Positions 1 through 11,700 of a stretch of DNA of 64,000 nucleotides are shown piece after piece. The DNA is from Tritrichomonas musculus (taxonomy: Eukaryota > Parabasalia > Tritrichomonadida > Tritrichomonadidae): assembly GCA_039105265.1 (NCBI GenBank), contig JAPFFF010000034.1, forward strand, positions 496,001 through 560,000, given 5' to 3'. The notes under the pieces are model-generated. The model made no database searches. It saw nothing but the letters and a program-made list of their open reading frames with translations, and was not told where the DNA came from. Numbering within the stretch: the first letter of the stretch is position 1; every line of letters begins with the position of its first letter. The position numbers were made by a program, and so were the translations under genes.

Positions 1-1
1 C

Positions 2-1135
2 GTTTTGTACTGCATTTATTCTTTAATCGTTTATTTTGTTGGTCCAACTCGTGTAAAGAAGATTTTCCCACCAATTGTTGTTGGCCCAGTTATTATGGTT
101 ATTGGTCTTACACTTGCACCTTCCGTTATTAGCAGTTATATTGTCGCAAATTACACACCAGATCCTGAAACAGGCAAACAAAACATGAAAACTTATGCAG
201 TTTGGCTCATTGTTGCTATTACAGCTCTTATTATTCTAGCTGTTTCAACTTTGGCAAGAGGAATTTGGACATCTTTCCCTGTTCTTTTCGGTATTATAGG
301 TGGCTACATTGTTTCAGCTTGCTTCCAAGTTATTGATTACAGTAAAATTACAGATGCTTATTGGGTTCTTTTTGAACCAGGCTGCTTAAAAGAAACCTTT
401 AGCTTTTACAAGAAAATGAATTGGGACTGGAACAGCATTGCCATGATTTGCCCAATTTCAATCGTTACATTCATGGAACACCTTGGCGATATTACAACAA
501 ATGGCGCTGTTGTTGGAAAGAATTTCTTTGAAGATCCAGGCTTACACTTTACTTTACTCGGTGATGGAGTTGCCCTTTTCATCGCAGGTTTCCTTGGCGG
601 TCCAGCTATTACAACATACGGTGAAAATACAGGCGTTCTTGCAATTACTAAGAATTATAATCCCAAACTTATCTTGCTTGCCGGAATCATTGCAGCTGTT
701 ATCGGTGTCTTAACAAAAATTGGCGGTGTTATTACATCTATCCCAGGACCCGTTATTGGTGGTGCTTCAATGATTATGTTCGGAATTATTGCTACAATGG
801 GAATGAAAGTTTTGATCATCAATCAAGTCAACATTACGAAGGCAAAGAACATGATGATCGCAGCACTTATCGTTACCATTGGTCTTGGTTTTACAGCAGG
901 TGGTGTTGTTGTAAGCATCGAAGGAATCAACATTTCTCCACTCGCTATCTGCACAATTGTTGGTGTTTTACTTAACGTTATTCTTCCAGAACAAGAAGAT
1001 GATGACGATGATGAAATCGATCAAGAAGAAAAGAAGGAACTTTCTGACATAGAAGGCCGATACGATGAAGATCAAGAAGATAGTATTGCTAGCAACAATG
1101 ACACACAAGAAGATACAAGAGAAGAATCAGACTAA
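2..1135 (+). CDS. NCS2-family (xanthine/uracil) permease, 5' end outside window
   Basis: Membrane transporter of the nucleobase:cation symporter-2 (UraA/xanthine permease) family, expected to import purine or pyrimidine bases. The reading frame is already open at base 2, so the protein begins upstream of the window; the first in-frame codons here are not a start. Visible family signatures are an FPP-VVGPVIMVIGL helix near the visible N-terminus, an FMEHLGD motif around residue 155 and a GGPAITTYGENTGVLAITK block near residue 200, the region that binds substrate in UraA. Several strongly hydrophobic helices follow. The C-terminus is a highly acidic cytoplasmic tail of Asp/Glu runs. It ends TAATC with no close downstream partner. 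The substrate cannot be told from sequence alone. Family call is confident. Confidence 0.9.
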   Translation, partial: VLYCIYSLIVYFVGPTRVKKIFPPIVVGPVIMVIGLTLAPSVISSYIVANYTPDPETGKQNMKTYAVWLIVAITALIILAVSTLARGIWTSFPVLFGIIGGYIVSACFQVIDYSKITDAYWVLFEPGCLKETFSFYKKMNWDWNSIAMICPISIVTFMEHLGDITTNGAVVGKNFFEDPGLHFTLLGDGVALFIAGFLGGPAITTYGENTGVLAITKNYNPKLILLAGIIAAVIGVLTKIGGVITSIPGPVIGGASMIMFGIIATMGMKVLIINQVNITKAKNMMIAALIVTIGLGFTAGGVVVSIEGINISPLAICTIVGVLLNVILPEQEDDDDDEIDQEEKKELSDIEGRYDEDQEDSIASNNDTQEDTREESD

Positions 1136-1603
1136 TCATGCTGGCAAAAAAATTATTACTCTGTTTCTTTTGTTTTAAATAAATTACATAAAAGTTTATC
1201 AAATTTGATTTATGACCAAATCACTATTTTTATCAACAACTGACATTTATTGATATTCTTCTAGATTTTATTATAATTCATTTTCTCTTTTTTGACTTTT
1301 TCCTTTTTATAAAAAAACACCAAAAATTTTATTTAATGTATTCTAATAGAAAGTATTTTTTCCGTCCCTTTGATCAAGGCGATAGTTCGATTCTGATCTG
1401 GAACATTTTTTTTATTTTGTTCCATAAGGTTTTCTTTTTGATTTCATTCCTCACATTCACTAAGAAAATGCTTCAAATGTTTTGCAATATGATTACAATT
1501 GTTCTAAATACTCATCTTTTTTTTTCTTGTTTCTTGATGAGAGTAGGAACTAATAATATCTATAAAAAGTCAAAAAGCATTTATTAATTGATTTTATAAG
1601 TTT
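1136..1603. other. intergenic, AT-rich
   Basis: Space between two convergent genes. An 83-codon open frame at 1336-1587 is Phe/Ile/Leu-rich and looks like chance translation of T-rich DNA. I see no RNA gene or repeat here. Confidence 0.5.
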
Positions 1604-3412
1604 TTAATAATTAAACCATTGATTAATTCTTTCATTTTGCTTTTGTCCCCATCCCCAGGTATTATTAGTTCTTGGCTTATTTTCGAACTCATTATTTGAT
1701 TTAGGCTTTTCTTTCCAAGGATTAATAATGCTTTCAGCAGAAAATCCCCAATTTAGTGAACTCTTGTTTTTATTATTATTCATACCAAAATTCCATCCAT
1801 TATAATCATTTGAACTTGTAATCTTTCCCCATCCATTCATTGGCGGTATGAATTTTCCAGTCCATCGATTATTAGAACTTGCATTATTTGAAAAATCTGA
1901 ATTTAAATCTTTGGCCCATTCTGATTGATCATCTTTGTGGATATCAACAGATTTTTGACTCTCTCCCCAGTTCCATGTTCCATTTGCTAAATTGGCATTT
2001 TTATTTGATCTTGGTATTATTTCAAATCCATTTTTTGGTATTGTTTCTTCATCCCAAGAATCATTTCCCCAATTTGGCCATGATTTTAATTGGGTATCAT
2101 GATTTTGCTTTGCAATTTCCCTCCATAATTCGTTTGATTTCCAAGAATAAAATCCATTATTTTTTGATTTTCCCCAACCCCAAGTATTACCATTTGAGTT
2201 TGGAATATGAATTTCTTTAATCTCAGCATATTCTTCATTCGAAATTGTGTTCTTTGTCCATTCATCTACAATTTCTTCAAGCTCATTTCTTTCATCATCA
2301 TTTCCATTTTCCCAGGTCATGTTTTTTCTCTCTGAACCAAAGCTTGATGGACGAAATTGGCAATCATCAAAAGCATTTAATGCAATTTTTTGAATTGAAA
2401 GAGGAATATCAACATCTTTTAATGATTTGCAGCCAAAGAAAGCTTTATCTTCTATTGTTTCAACAGAAAATGGAACTACAACTTGATTCAATGATTCACA
2501 TAATTGAAAAGTTCCAACTCTAATTGATGTCAATGAAGATGGAAGCGTAACTTTTTCTAAAGCAAAACAACCATCAAATGCATAATTACCAATAAAGTCA
2601 ACTGAAACAGGAATTGTTATTTCTTTGAGTGAAACACAATTACTAAAAGCATGCCCACCAATATATACCAAAGATGGTGGAAGAGTGACTTGCGATAATG
2701 ATTTGCAACCTTGAAATGAATAGGAATTTATCATCTTCATTGATGAATCAAATTTAATTGAGTTAATATCTTTATTGGAGTTGAAAATTAAATCTGTTTC
2801 TTCAATTTCTTTGATTAAAATATTAATATTTATTTTTGCTACCTTTTTGATATTTGTAACTTGTTGTAAAATGCTTTTGAATGAATTGGAGGGATATTCT
2901 AAATCAAATGAAAGACTATTTATTTTAAGTAAGCTATTAATAAAAGTATATGCATTTAATGAATCATTATCAAAAAGAAATTCAATCAAATTATGACTGA
3001 TATGCAATGAATATTCTTTATTTATATCAATCAAAGCTGTATTCTGGTTACTTGTAACAATTTCAAAAGTATGTTTTTGAAATTCTAAACCTTTGAACTT
3101 TAATAAAAAATTCATCAAGTCATTGATTTTTGAAAGATTACTTACTTTATTCATTGCCATTTGTTTTGACATTAATGGAAGATTATTGAATTCTTTAATT
3201 GAAACTGGCCCAATTACATTTTGAAAATTAACATTAACGTTTCCTTTTGATTTACGATGTATTGATTGATTAGTAATATTATTACTCATATTATTGTTCT
3301 TAACATCATTTTTATAGTTTTGAGGAACATATTCGTTTGGATAGTTTGTGATTTTTTGATTATCCTTCTGATTATTAGAGCGCGATTGAATAACTTCTGT
3401 TAAAGAGAACAT
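1604..3412 (-). CDS. BspA-like LRR_5 protein with W/G-rich C-terminal tail
   Basis: 602-residue protein. After an Asn-rich N-terminus, residues ~70-220 form a domain (starts FNNLPL, then an LLKFKG block) that also precedes the LRRs of the kinase fusion at 60281-63142. Residues ~230-355 hold five BspA/TpLRR-type repeats of about 23 residues (pattern: F-x-GC-x-SL-x-x-V-x-P-x-S-V-x-x-IG-x-x-AF). The last ~240 residues are Asn/Trp/Gly-rich with repeated WGWG, WNWG, NGWG and LNWG patches. There is no signal peptide or C-terminal transmembrane helix, unlike surface BspA proteins, so a cytoplasmic adaptor role is more likely; that is inference. The W/G patches resemble Argonaute-hook (GW) proteins, but this is unproven. 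It is convergent with the permease. Confidence 0.8.
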   Translation of the reverse strand: MFSLTEVIQSRSNNQKDNQKITNYPNEYVPQNYKNDVKNNNMSNNITNQSIHRKSKGNVNVNFQNVIGPVSIKEFNNLPLMSKQMAMNKVSNLSKINDLMNFLLKFKGLEFQKHTFEIVTSNQNTALIDINKEYSLHISHNLIEFLFDNDSLNAYTFINSLLKINSLSFDLEYPSNSFKSILQQVTNIKKVAKININILIKEIEETDLIFNSNKDINSIKFDSSMKMINSYSFQGCKSLSQVTLPPSLVYIGGHAFSNCVSLKEITIPVSVDFIGNYAFDGCFALEKVTLPSSLTSIRVGTFQLCESLNQVVVPFSVETIEDKAFFGCKSLKDVDIPLSIQKIALNAFDDCQFRPSSFGSERKNMTWENGNDDERNELEEIVDEWTKNTISNEEYAEIKEIHIPNSNGNTWGWGKSKNNGFYSWKSNELWREIAKQNHDTQLKSWPNWGNDSWDEETIPKNGFEIIPRSNKNANLANGTWNWGESQKSVDIHKDDQSEWAKDLNSDFSNNASSNNRWTGKFIPPMNGWGKITSSNDYNGWNFGMNNNKNKSSLNWGFSAESIINPWKEKPKSNNEFENKPRTNNTWGWGQKQNERINQWFNY

Positions 3413-4023
3413 AATAAAAAAATGTTTTTGATATTTTCATGCTGTTAAATGCAAGATTTTATGAAATTCAATATATTAAAATTTTATTTTATCTTTTGAA
3501 AACTTTACATGTTAACGTCTTTTCAAAATTTAAATAATCATAGAAATTATCACAAAAAATAAACAATGAACCATTCAAATAGAATACACTTTATTTTATA
3601 AATAATTACCATATGATAGTTTGCATAATGTCCAAAAATAGTTTTCTTTTTTATAATAAATTTTTGAACGATATCAAAATATTTTTTTTTTTTTTATGCC
3701 TAATGACCAGGCAAAAAAAGAACTAAACCAAATTCAGATATCAACCATGAATGCATTTTCCTATAATGCCTATTAAAATCACTATTCTATGATATATTAA
3801 TTTTTTTTTAAATTCAAGATTATCGATATCATTTTTTAAATATTAATTTTCTTGCCAATAACAAACGATAAAATATTAATTTTAATGAATCTCATCATTT
3901 AATGTCACCATTTCTTAGTTTGTTTTATGCTATTTTCAACTTTGGAGTCATCCAAAAATTTGAGTATATTTTTATCGTTCATCAAGAAATGTGATCTAAA
4001 AAATCAATAAAATTTTTTATCAA
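3413..4023. other. intergenic between divergent genes
   Basis: Divergent promoter space for the BspA-like gene (minus) and the ankyrin gene (plus). Only homopolymer runs and AT-rich sequence are seen; no clear initiator motif was placed for the plus-strand gene. Confidence 0.4.
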
Positions 4024-5670
4024 ATGTATTATTATATCAGCAAGCCAGATTATTCGAGAATGACTGAAGAAGAAAAGAAAGCACAAGAAGGAATAAATAC
4101 CTTTAATGCCAAAATTCTAGATGCTGTTATTGATGATGATGTAGATCAATTTTCGCATTTAATATCTCAAGCCAATGACGGCAGTGACGATCAAAATTTC
4201 AGCATAAAAATCACCAATTACAAATTACCAGAAATTCTTCTTTATGATCCTCCTGTAGCTTCTGTCTGTGCGCTTTTTAATGCCGAAAAATGCTTTTACT
4301 CGTTTTTGATGCGTTTTCCAGAAGGAATCTCCTCATCGAAGCTTAAGAAGCAAGACAAGATGGGCCGATCATTGATGCATTTTGCTGCCTTTGGAGGGAG
4401 TCTTAAAATCATGAGGGAGCTAAATCAGGCCGATTATGATTTGAATGAGCATGACAAAACGAACAAAACACCGAGTCATTACTCGGCCATTTCGGGGACA
4501 ACTGATGCAATGAAGTATATCTGGTCGAAAGGGATTCGTATATTTTATAATGTTGAGTTTGGTTCTAGGACACCACTTCACATGGCCTGTTTATATGGCA
4601 GTTTTGATGTTGTCAAATTCATCATTGAAAGTGCAAGTCAAATTGACCTTGCTGAATGTGACTCGTATCATTCTCATTATTACAGAAATCTGACGCCATT
4701 GCATCTAGCTTGTGAAGGAGGGAATGTCGACATCGTGAATTATCTCCTCTCCAAGGAAATAATGTGGAAGACACAAATTAAAGCTCTCGATCATGAACAA
4801 CGATCACCACTTCACATCGCAATTGAAAACGGCAATTTAGAGTGCGTTAAAGCATTGATAAAGACCGGAAAAGCCAAGCATTATTATAGTGGTCGTCGGC
4901 ATGTTGCTCTTATTGATGCCGTTATTGGCGGTTTTAAAGATATCGTCTTTTTTTTATTGAAAAATGGTGCCGATATAAAAATGACAAATTATAAAAAATT
5001 AACCGCTCTTGATGAAGCGATAAAAAACGATGATTTGGACATTATTAAGCTGTTGATTGACTTCGGCGCAATGAAAGATTTTAATGAACAACAGTTGTGT
5101 GACGTATTTGTTGAAGTTTTGGGAACTTTAGATTTTGAGCTTATTGAATTTTTCAATGAAAAATTCAAAATTCCATACCATTCAAAAGGCGACGCTTTCA
5201 TTGGAAAAGCTGTTCAACTTGAGAGTGAAGAGCTTGTTAATTATTTGTTGGCAAAGAATTGCAATTTGAATAACATAGGTCAATATGTCACTTTTACTAG
5301 TAGATGGAGACCGTTTATGGACTTTTTGAAAGCTAAAGGTATCGACGCTTCTGGCTTTAAATCCGAGGACGGGGTTCCTTTAATTATCAAGTCAATCAAA
5401 GGCGGCAGTTTGCAATCTGTTAAAAAAATGCTTTCTGAAGGCTCAAAATTGACAACTGAGATGATTAATGAATACGATTGTATCATGTCTACTTGCATCA
5501 AAGGCAATCGTAAGTTGTTCAACTTTTTGATTCGCGATTATAAGCCTGACATGTCAAAGGCGAATTCGTATTTGTACAACCTTCTCTCCAATAATTCATT
5601 GGTACTGGTAGGGACTATTTCACCTAAGTACTCAATTTTTCACTTAAGTTATCAAAAATTGAAAAGGTAA
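4024..5670 (+). CDS. ankyrin-repeat protein, 3' end altered by a transposon
   Basis: 548-residue ankyrin protein as it reads today. Residues ~115-340 carry about six ankyrin repeats (GRSLMHFAAFGGS, SRTPLHMACLYGS, NLTPLHLACEGGN, QRSPLHIAIENGN, KLTALDEAIKNDD); the C-terminal part has degenerate ones. The role is presumably protein binding; no catalytic domain is seen. Base composition is less AT-rich than its surroundings, as expected for real coding DNA. The last codons before base 5611 are GTA CTG GTA, which are exactly the 9-bp target duplication of the MULE. The final ~20 residues (5611-5670) are therefore encoded by the transposon's terminal repeat. Beyond the far end of the MULE, the second duplication copy is followed by TAG belonging to a TA-flanked MITE. 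Taking out both elements leaves the frame open for ~23 more codons from 21012, so the true C-terminus may have been there. Confidence 0.85.
   Translation: MYYYISKPDYSRMTEEEKKAQEGINTFNAKILDAVIDDDVDQFSHLISQANDGSDDQNFSIKITNYKLPEILLYDPPVASVCALFNAEKCFYSFLMRFPEGISSSKLKKQDKMGRSLMHFAAFGGSLKIMRELNQADYDLNEHDKTNKTPSHYSAISGTTDAMKYIWSKGIRIFYNVEFGSRTPLHMACLYGSFDVVKFIIESASQIDLAECDSYHSHYYRNLTPLHLACEGGNVDIVNYLLSKEIMWKTQIKALDHEQRSPLHIAIENGNLECVKALIKTGKAKHYYSGRRHVALIDAVIGGFKDIVFFLLKNGADIKMTNYKKLTALDEAIKNDDLDIIKLLIDFGAMKDFNEQQLCDVFVEVLGTLDFELIEFFNEKFKIPYHSKGDAFIGKAVQLESEELVNYLLAKNCNLNNIGQYVTFTSRWRPFMDFLKAKGIDASGFKSEDGVPLIIKSIKGGSLQSVKKMLSEGSKLTTEMINEYDCIMSTCIKGNRKLFNFLIRDYKPDMSKANSYLYNLLSNNSLVLVGTISPKYSIFHLSYQKLKR
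5602..5610 (+). repeat. MULE target-site duplication, left copy
   Basis: GTACTGGTA immediately before the element's terminal GGG. It is identical to 20628-20636. Nine bp is the usual length for Mutator-like elements. The perfect match suggests a recent insertion. Confidence 0.9.
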
Positions 5671-6649
5671 AAAAAATAATATCTCCAATTGATAAAGAAA
5701 AAATATTTAGTATCATTTTTCCTCTCAAAAACATATCATTAAAAAATTCCAAAATGTTAAGCGCTGCAGCATTTATAGAGTAAGAAGCCGAAAAAAATAT
5801 ATATTAATCGGGGTTCCGTGGAGATTACAATGACGCAATTTTTATCCCAAAATTCCTTTTTCAAATATAATATCTAATTTAATCGCAACAAACTCCACGA
5901 GAAAAAAGTTTGTAAGTACCAGGACATTGTAGACAATTGAGTTTTACGTCGAACTTTGCGATATAAAATGCTAATTCGTATATTTTTAGATCAGCGATTT
6001 ATATCTAATAATTTAATTTTCTTGGTTCATTGTTGAAATAGATAGAAAATCTCCTCGAATAATATTCTTTATCATTTTTTACATATTATACTAGCTTTAA
6101 ACGTTATAAAAAACCCTCTGAATATATACGATTATTCTATAATATTCATAAACCAATCAGTAAATTGCTAACAAAAACATATTAAAATATATATATGTGA
6201 ATCAATATTAGAAAATATGTAAATCATTTTTTCTTATTTTATTTTTTTGATGTAGAAAAATGAAGATTATGATTAAATCAAAACTTATTATAAACGTATT
6301 TGGTATTAAATCAAGATATATTACTGTATTTATTTAAAGTATTTTGATTTTTATATTATTTGGAATATATTTGAGTAGTATATAAATTGTTTTTACTAGA
6401 AAAATCTATATCATATTTTGATATATCAACATTTTAAAATTATTTTTTTTTTTCTATAACTTATTTAAATTTTTCAATAATTATTTGTAATTTTGAGAAA
6501 AGTTTATATCAGTTGATGAATATTTTAAATCAATTTTTTGAGATAATGCCTTTTATCGGCAACTTTTTGTGATGTTTTTATTGAATGAAGATTAAGAATT
6601 ATTGACATAGAAAAAGTAGGAAAGTAAAATAATTATATAAAATCAAAAA
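5611..6649 (+). repeat. left terminal inverted repeat of the MULE
   Basis: About 1,039 bp matching in reverse complement the segment 18720-20627 minus its nested insertion. A good anchor is the stretch AAGCGCTGCAGCATTTATAG near 5759 and its complement near 19605. The inner limit is the end of a shared TATATAAAATCAAAA stretch. Confidence 0.9.
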
Positions 6650-7429
6650 TCTTTTTGTTCAAAAGCAACCATTAATAAGCAAGTAACAACTACAAAAAAG
6701 CAAATCGCAACCACGAATAATTAAATAATGTTAGCTTTATCAGTATACAGGACAAATGACAAACTAAAAAAGCAGATCACTAAAAAATAACCACAAATCC
6801 GGAAGCAAAGGTAAGCCAGTGCCTATAAACAACTGTTATAATCAATAAAACAGTAAATACCAGCAAACAACATATTTACAAGCAACATTTTCAGATCAGC
6901 AAACTTAATCGACATAGATCTCTAGTAGCACACAAATAAATTCCTCCGCACACAGTTATGTTTCTTTTCACATGCAAGCAAGGTTTTCTCAGCAAACGAA
7001 TCCAACTCCTTCCTCAAATGCAATTATAAATTCACAAATAGCATCCATTTTTCAAGTTTTTTATTCTCATTAAGTAAAATTATCTTTCAATTAAACTAAT
7101 TTACACTAAATAAGCCCTCCTTTTTATTTTTGCTTTTATGCTCTTCTTAAATAGATTAAATTTTATTATTCTGAATTTATTTGGTCATTCTTTTGCAAAA
7201 AGTTTTTCCTTCTCAATTTTAATTTTTAATTTACAGAAGCATGCGATTAAGAATTTCACCTTTCTTCTATAAAAACAATATTAATAATCAAAATAAAACA
7301 TTATTTCTAATCAATTTTATTAAAAAAAAAATTAAATTCAAATATCATTCTTAATTGCCTACTTCAAACTTCCAAAATTATCATAATTTTTATAAAAATA
7401 ATGAAAATTAAATAAATCATTCTTTTTGG

Positions 7430-7491
7430 TTTTTTGAAAGCTGGCAATTCTTTTTTGGAGTCTGAAAAAAGAATTGCCAGCTTTCAAAAAA
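7430..7491. repeat. perfect 27-bp hairpin with 8-base loop
   Basis: Arms 7430-7456 and 7465-7491 are exact reverse complements. Each is six T or A, then a 15-base core with GAAAGCTGGCAATTC, then six more. The loop is GGAGTCTG. It lies between the left inverted repeat and the transposase gene. Confidence 0.9.
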
Positions 7492-8784
7492 TGGCTTTTT
7501 CTCAATAAAAAACTGTCAACCGCGAGAGTATTTGACCCTAAATTGGCCATTCATCCTTATATAGATGAATGACAGTTTTTTTCTATCTTTAACGGGCGAA
7601 GGGAAAAATAGGACCGGGTTTTGCGAGGGCTTTGGAAAAAGTTCGCAGGGGACGGTTATGAGGTTAAAAATGGCCTGAACGATAAATAAAAAATAACTTT
7701 TTCAAAGATGACAATACATTTTTGTTAAGAAGTAAAAAGAATTGTTATTTTATATTCACAAATAATAATAATTTATCTATTTTTTCCCCACTATTTAGTA
7801 AAAAAAAAAACTATCAAAAAAGTCAAGACGTTAGTTAAAATTGCAAGAAGTACGTTAGAAAATTAAAACCGATGAAAATAAATAAATAAAATAACCCTAC
7901 GATAATTATCTTTAATATATTGATATATAATAAATATTTATACTAAATTATCGTGAATACAATCATTTTTTATTTCTATAAAAGTGTTTTTACAAATTTC
8001 ATTAACGTATATAAATTAACTGAATTTGAAATCAATTTTTTGAGTATAATAGCTTTTACCTGCCACTTTTTGTGATGTATTTATTGAATGTTTTTTATTT
8101 TTGTTTTTTGTTTTTTGTTTTTAATCAAAAGAAGACTTTAATTAAATATTTATTATAGTATTAAATTTTATTTATTTCAATCTGATCATTTTTACTTATA
8201 ATTTCAAATATTTAACAAGATAAAATGGAAAAAAAAACACATATTTTTTTCTGATAAATTTACATATTTCGGTTTATATTTTTAAAAATTCAATTAATTC
8301 CATTATTAGACTTAATAACTTTAAAATTGACTATAAATTAAATTAAATCTATTAGATAAATTTATTTTCTATTGAAAAAAAAAAAAACTAATTCATTGAA
8401 ATAATAAACTAGTTGAAATATAAATTCATCTATGCTATTTTTATATATTATATTATGTTTTTTAAATAAACATTATTTCTTAATGATATAAAAAGTAATT
8501 TATGAAAAATAAAACTATGAAGCAAAGAAACAAAAAAGATATTGATAATATATGTATATTGAGATTTTAAAATTGATTTAAGAGGAGCTTTAAAATATTG
8601 AATACATATGGTTATAAATTCAATTTCATTTTCAAAATTTATTCTATTTTTTTCAATAAGGTTTCAATTAAAATCAAATTCGACTTTATCTCTAAATTAA
8701 ACGGAATAAACCAAAAAAAAAAAAGATAAACGACTAATCTGAAAAAAAACTAACGTAACACTCTAAAAAAAAAGTCAACGGATT

Positions 8785-8790
8785 TCATTT
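8785..8790 (+). promoter_or_regulatory. initiator-like TCATTT before the transposase ATG
   Basis: TCATTT lies 8 bases before the ATG at 8798 and fits the trichomonad initiator TCA-Y-W. The short leader is typical. No other start is needed. Confidence 0.4.
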
Positions 8791-8797
8791 TTTTATT

Positions 8798-11700
8798 ATG
8801 GATGATACAAATTCCGTAAATGCAGTCTATGATGAAATTATCCTTGATAGAATGAAAAAGGTTCAAAATTACCTTTTAAGTTTTATTGATACAGAGGAAG
8901 ATATTGAAGAAAGTTATCAGCTCATTACAGATATCATTGTAAATGAAAAAATCTATGAAAATATACAAGAATTTAAATTAATGTTAACATTAATCACCAG
9001 AATATCGAACAATCATCATCGATATGTCAATTTTTTCCCGAAAATTGAAAAAATTATATTAGATATAAAAGCCGAAATCGTTCAGAACTTCTCGAATTCA
9101 GAAATATTTGATATTTTCAAAAGCAACAAAAGAATTCTACTATTTTTAATCGAAAGTCAAATATTAATATTTGATGACTATGTTTGCAAACAACTGATAA
9201 AGGAAAAATTTATCATAACTAAATATCCACAATTTTTCTCGCCTGAATTACAGCCATTTATCAAAAATGATTGGTTTCCTCCAAATAATGCAAATAATAA
9301 TTGGATTAATGAGATTAACACAGAATTGCCTGACAATTTTTATGAAAACAGAAAAATAGGTGAGAATGATAGTTATATTTGTAAATTAATCCAATGTGAT
9401 ATGATTACTGAATTTCAATCATATATTCAAACAAATCAAATCTCATTTGACGAAATAATCAATTTATCTATATATGAAACTAATTTATTTTTAATCAAAA
9501 ATTCAATTGTAAGTAAATTGAGTTTCATAAATTATGCAGCATTTTTCGGATCATTTAAAATTTTCAAATTTTTACAAAAAAATGGAGCCAAAATAACTCC
9601 AGAATCTTGGCTTTTTGCCATACATGGTAATAACTTTGAAATAATTCACCTTCTTGAAGAAAAACGTATCAAACCTGATGACAAAACATTTAAACAATCT
9701 TTTATAGAATCAGTCAAATGTCATCATAATGAACTTGCAAGTTACATTGAAAAGAATTATTTCAATAAAAAAAAAGTGATTGATCAAAATACTTTGCATC
9801 AGATATTTAAATATAATAATTTCGCTTTTATATCTGAAGATAATATTGGAAGTTATAAAATATTTGATTTTTCAATGTGTGATGAAATATTTGATGATTT
9901 TAGTATAAAAAAGAAACGTGGAAGACCAAAAGGCAAACAATATCTTGATAAAGGAGATAATGCAAAAGCAAAAGCCAGAAAGAAAAAGGATAATAATATA
10001 AGGATGCGGCAACTGGAAAATCCAATACTAGAACCATCGACACATAAGACTTTTATGATTACAATGCCAACGAGAAATTCATTGAGCCAAGAAGATATTA
10101 ATTCTCTGCACGATAGCGCCATAGAAAATGAAATGAGTGAATGCTGGAGCAGATTTGATATTGAAGGAAAATTTGTAGGAACAAATAATGAAGTAACAGA
10201 ATCATCATCTGATGTAAATGATATAAATGATACAATAACAATTGCAAATCTTGAATCACATGAACCTTTTCAAAATGAATTTATTGTTCAAACAATTTTA
10301 GCCAAAGCAAATAAAGGTTATAGACTTATGAAAATTGAAACAAAAGATCCAAGCAGACTTGGATTTAAATGCAAATCACAAGGATGCTTTTATACAGCTA
10401 ATTTTATACGATCTGAAGATGGTTTTCATTTAGAAAATCAGACTTACCATACATGCCCGAAGCCAGTCATTGTTTCAACTGAATCACTTCAAAAAGTTAT
10501 ATTTGAAAACGGTAAAAGTTCACAATTAGATGCAAAGTATATGGCTAAAATAAATTCAAAGTTTAACTTATTACCAAACACAATTAATAATCTAAGAATT
10601 AGGAGGAATTATAATATTGTTTTTAATTTGACCAGAGAAGACAGATTAGCATCCTGGGGCAAATTGACCAGTCTTATTCAAATAATTAGGCAAGCAGGAG
10701 GTAATGGATATATACATAAAAACAATGAAGGATTGATAGATTTTGTTGGTATTGTGCCCAACTATGCTCTCCAATTTATTTATGCATCAATTTTCTTCCC
10801 CGTCGTACAAACTGATACCAGATTTCAAAATGGCATTTCAAAAGGGCACTTGTATACTTTGGTAACAATGACCGGAGACAGAAGTATTCTTCCTCTGGCC
10901 GTAGCATGGGCTCCCTCAGAAAAAGGAGATTATACAGATTTGTTTTTGAGTTTGTTGAGAGGTCATTTGCATCGAATTGAAACCTGTCATACTGATGATT
11001 CTCGAGCATTAATTGGTAGCATAGAAAAGGTTGGAATTAACAATTTACTCTGTGCATGGCATATAAGTCAGCATTGTCCGAGTAAAGAAGAATTTTTGTC
11101 ACTTGTAAAGTCTCAATCTCCACAAGAATATAATTCAAAAAAAAATGCTATCAATCAATCAAACAATGAATTAAAAAAATATTTAGATACAGGCAATAAA
11201 TGGAGTAAAATAAGCCGTTTTGAAACAGATGCTAAAGGAGATCAAAGCTTATCATCATCTGCAGTTGAATCTTTGAACGCAAAAATCAAAAGACTAGACC
11301 TCAAAAATAAGGAACCTCTGGAAATTTTCCAGCAGATATATGATATTGGATTTACAACTCTTCAAGATATATGTTCACAAAGTGGAACACTTACTAATAG
11401 TGCTCAAAGTTATTTAAGCTATGCTCTTGCAATTGCTCAGCATTTAACAGTTTTTCAAACGCCAGTTTCACAATTTAAATATGAAGTATTTAAAGATGCT
11501 ACTGAAAAATGCACAGTTATAATTTGTCCTGATGAAGCTCCAATTTGCTTATGCAAATTCTATCATGATACAGGTATGGTATGTATCCATTTACTCGCCG
11601 TGGCTTGTCAATTCAAAATCGACTGGAGTAAATGGATACATCCCAGATATTTCGTATCATATTACAAATCAATTTTCCAACATCATATTATTTATCCTAA

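Larger units (their letters stand above)
6650..8797. other. MULE interior upstream of the transposase gene
   Basis: No gene. 6650-7030 is unusually poor in T on this strand, with many AAGCAA/AGCAAA words. 7430-7491 is a long perfect hairpin. 7506-7580 is flanked by AAAAACTGTCA and its complement, and 7590-7670 is locally G-rich. 8030-8090 is a degraded copy of the inner end of the terminal repeat (compare 6520-6590). Confidence 0.5.

Noticed and set aside
1336-1587. 83-codon open frame
   Set aside because: Phe/Ile-rich translation of T-rich intergenic DNA; no domain and no promoter-like motif.
4989-5522. Minus-strand frames under the ankyrin gene
   Set aside because: Shadows of a clear plus-strand coding region.
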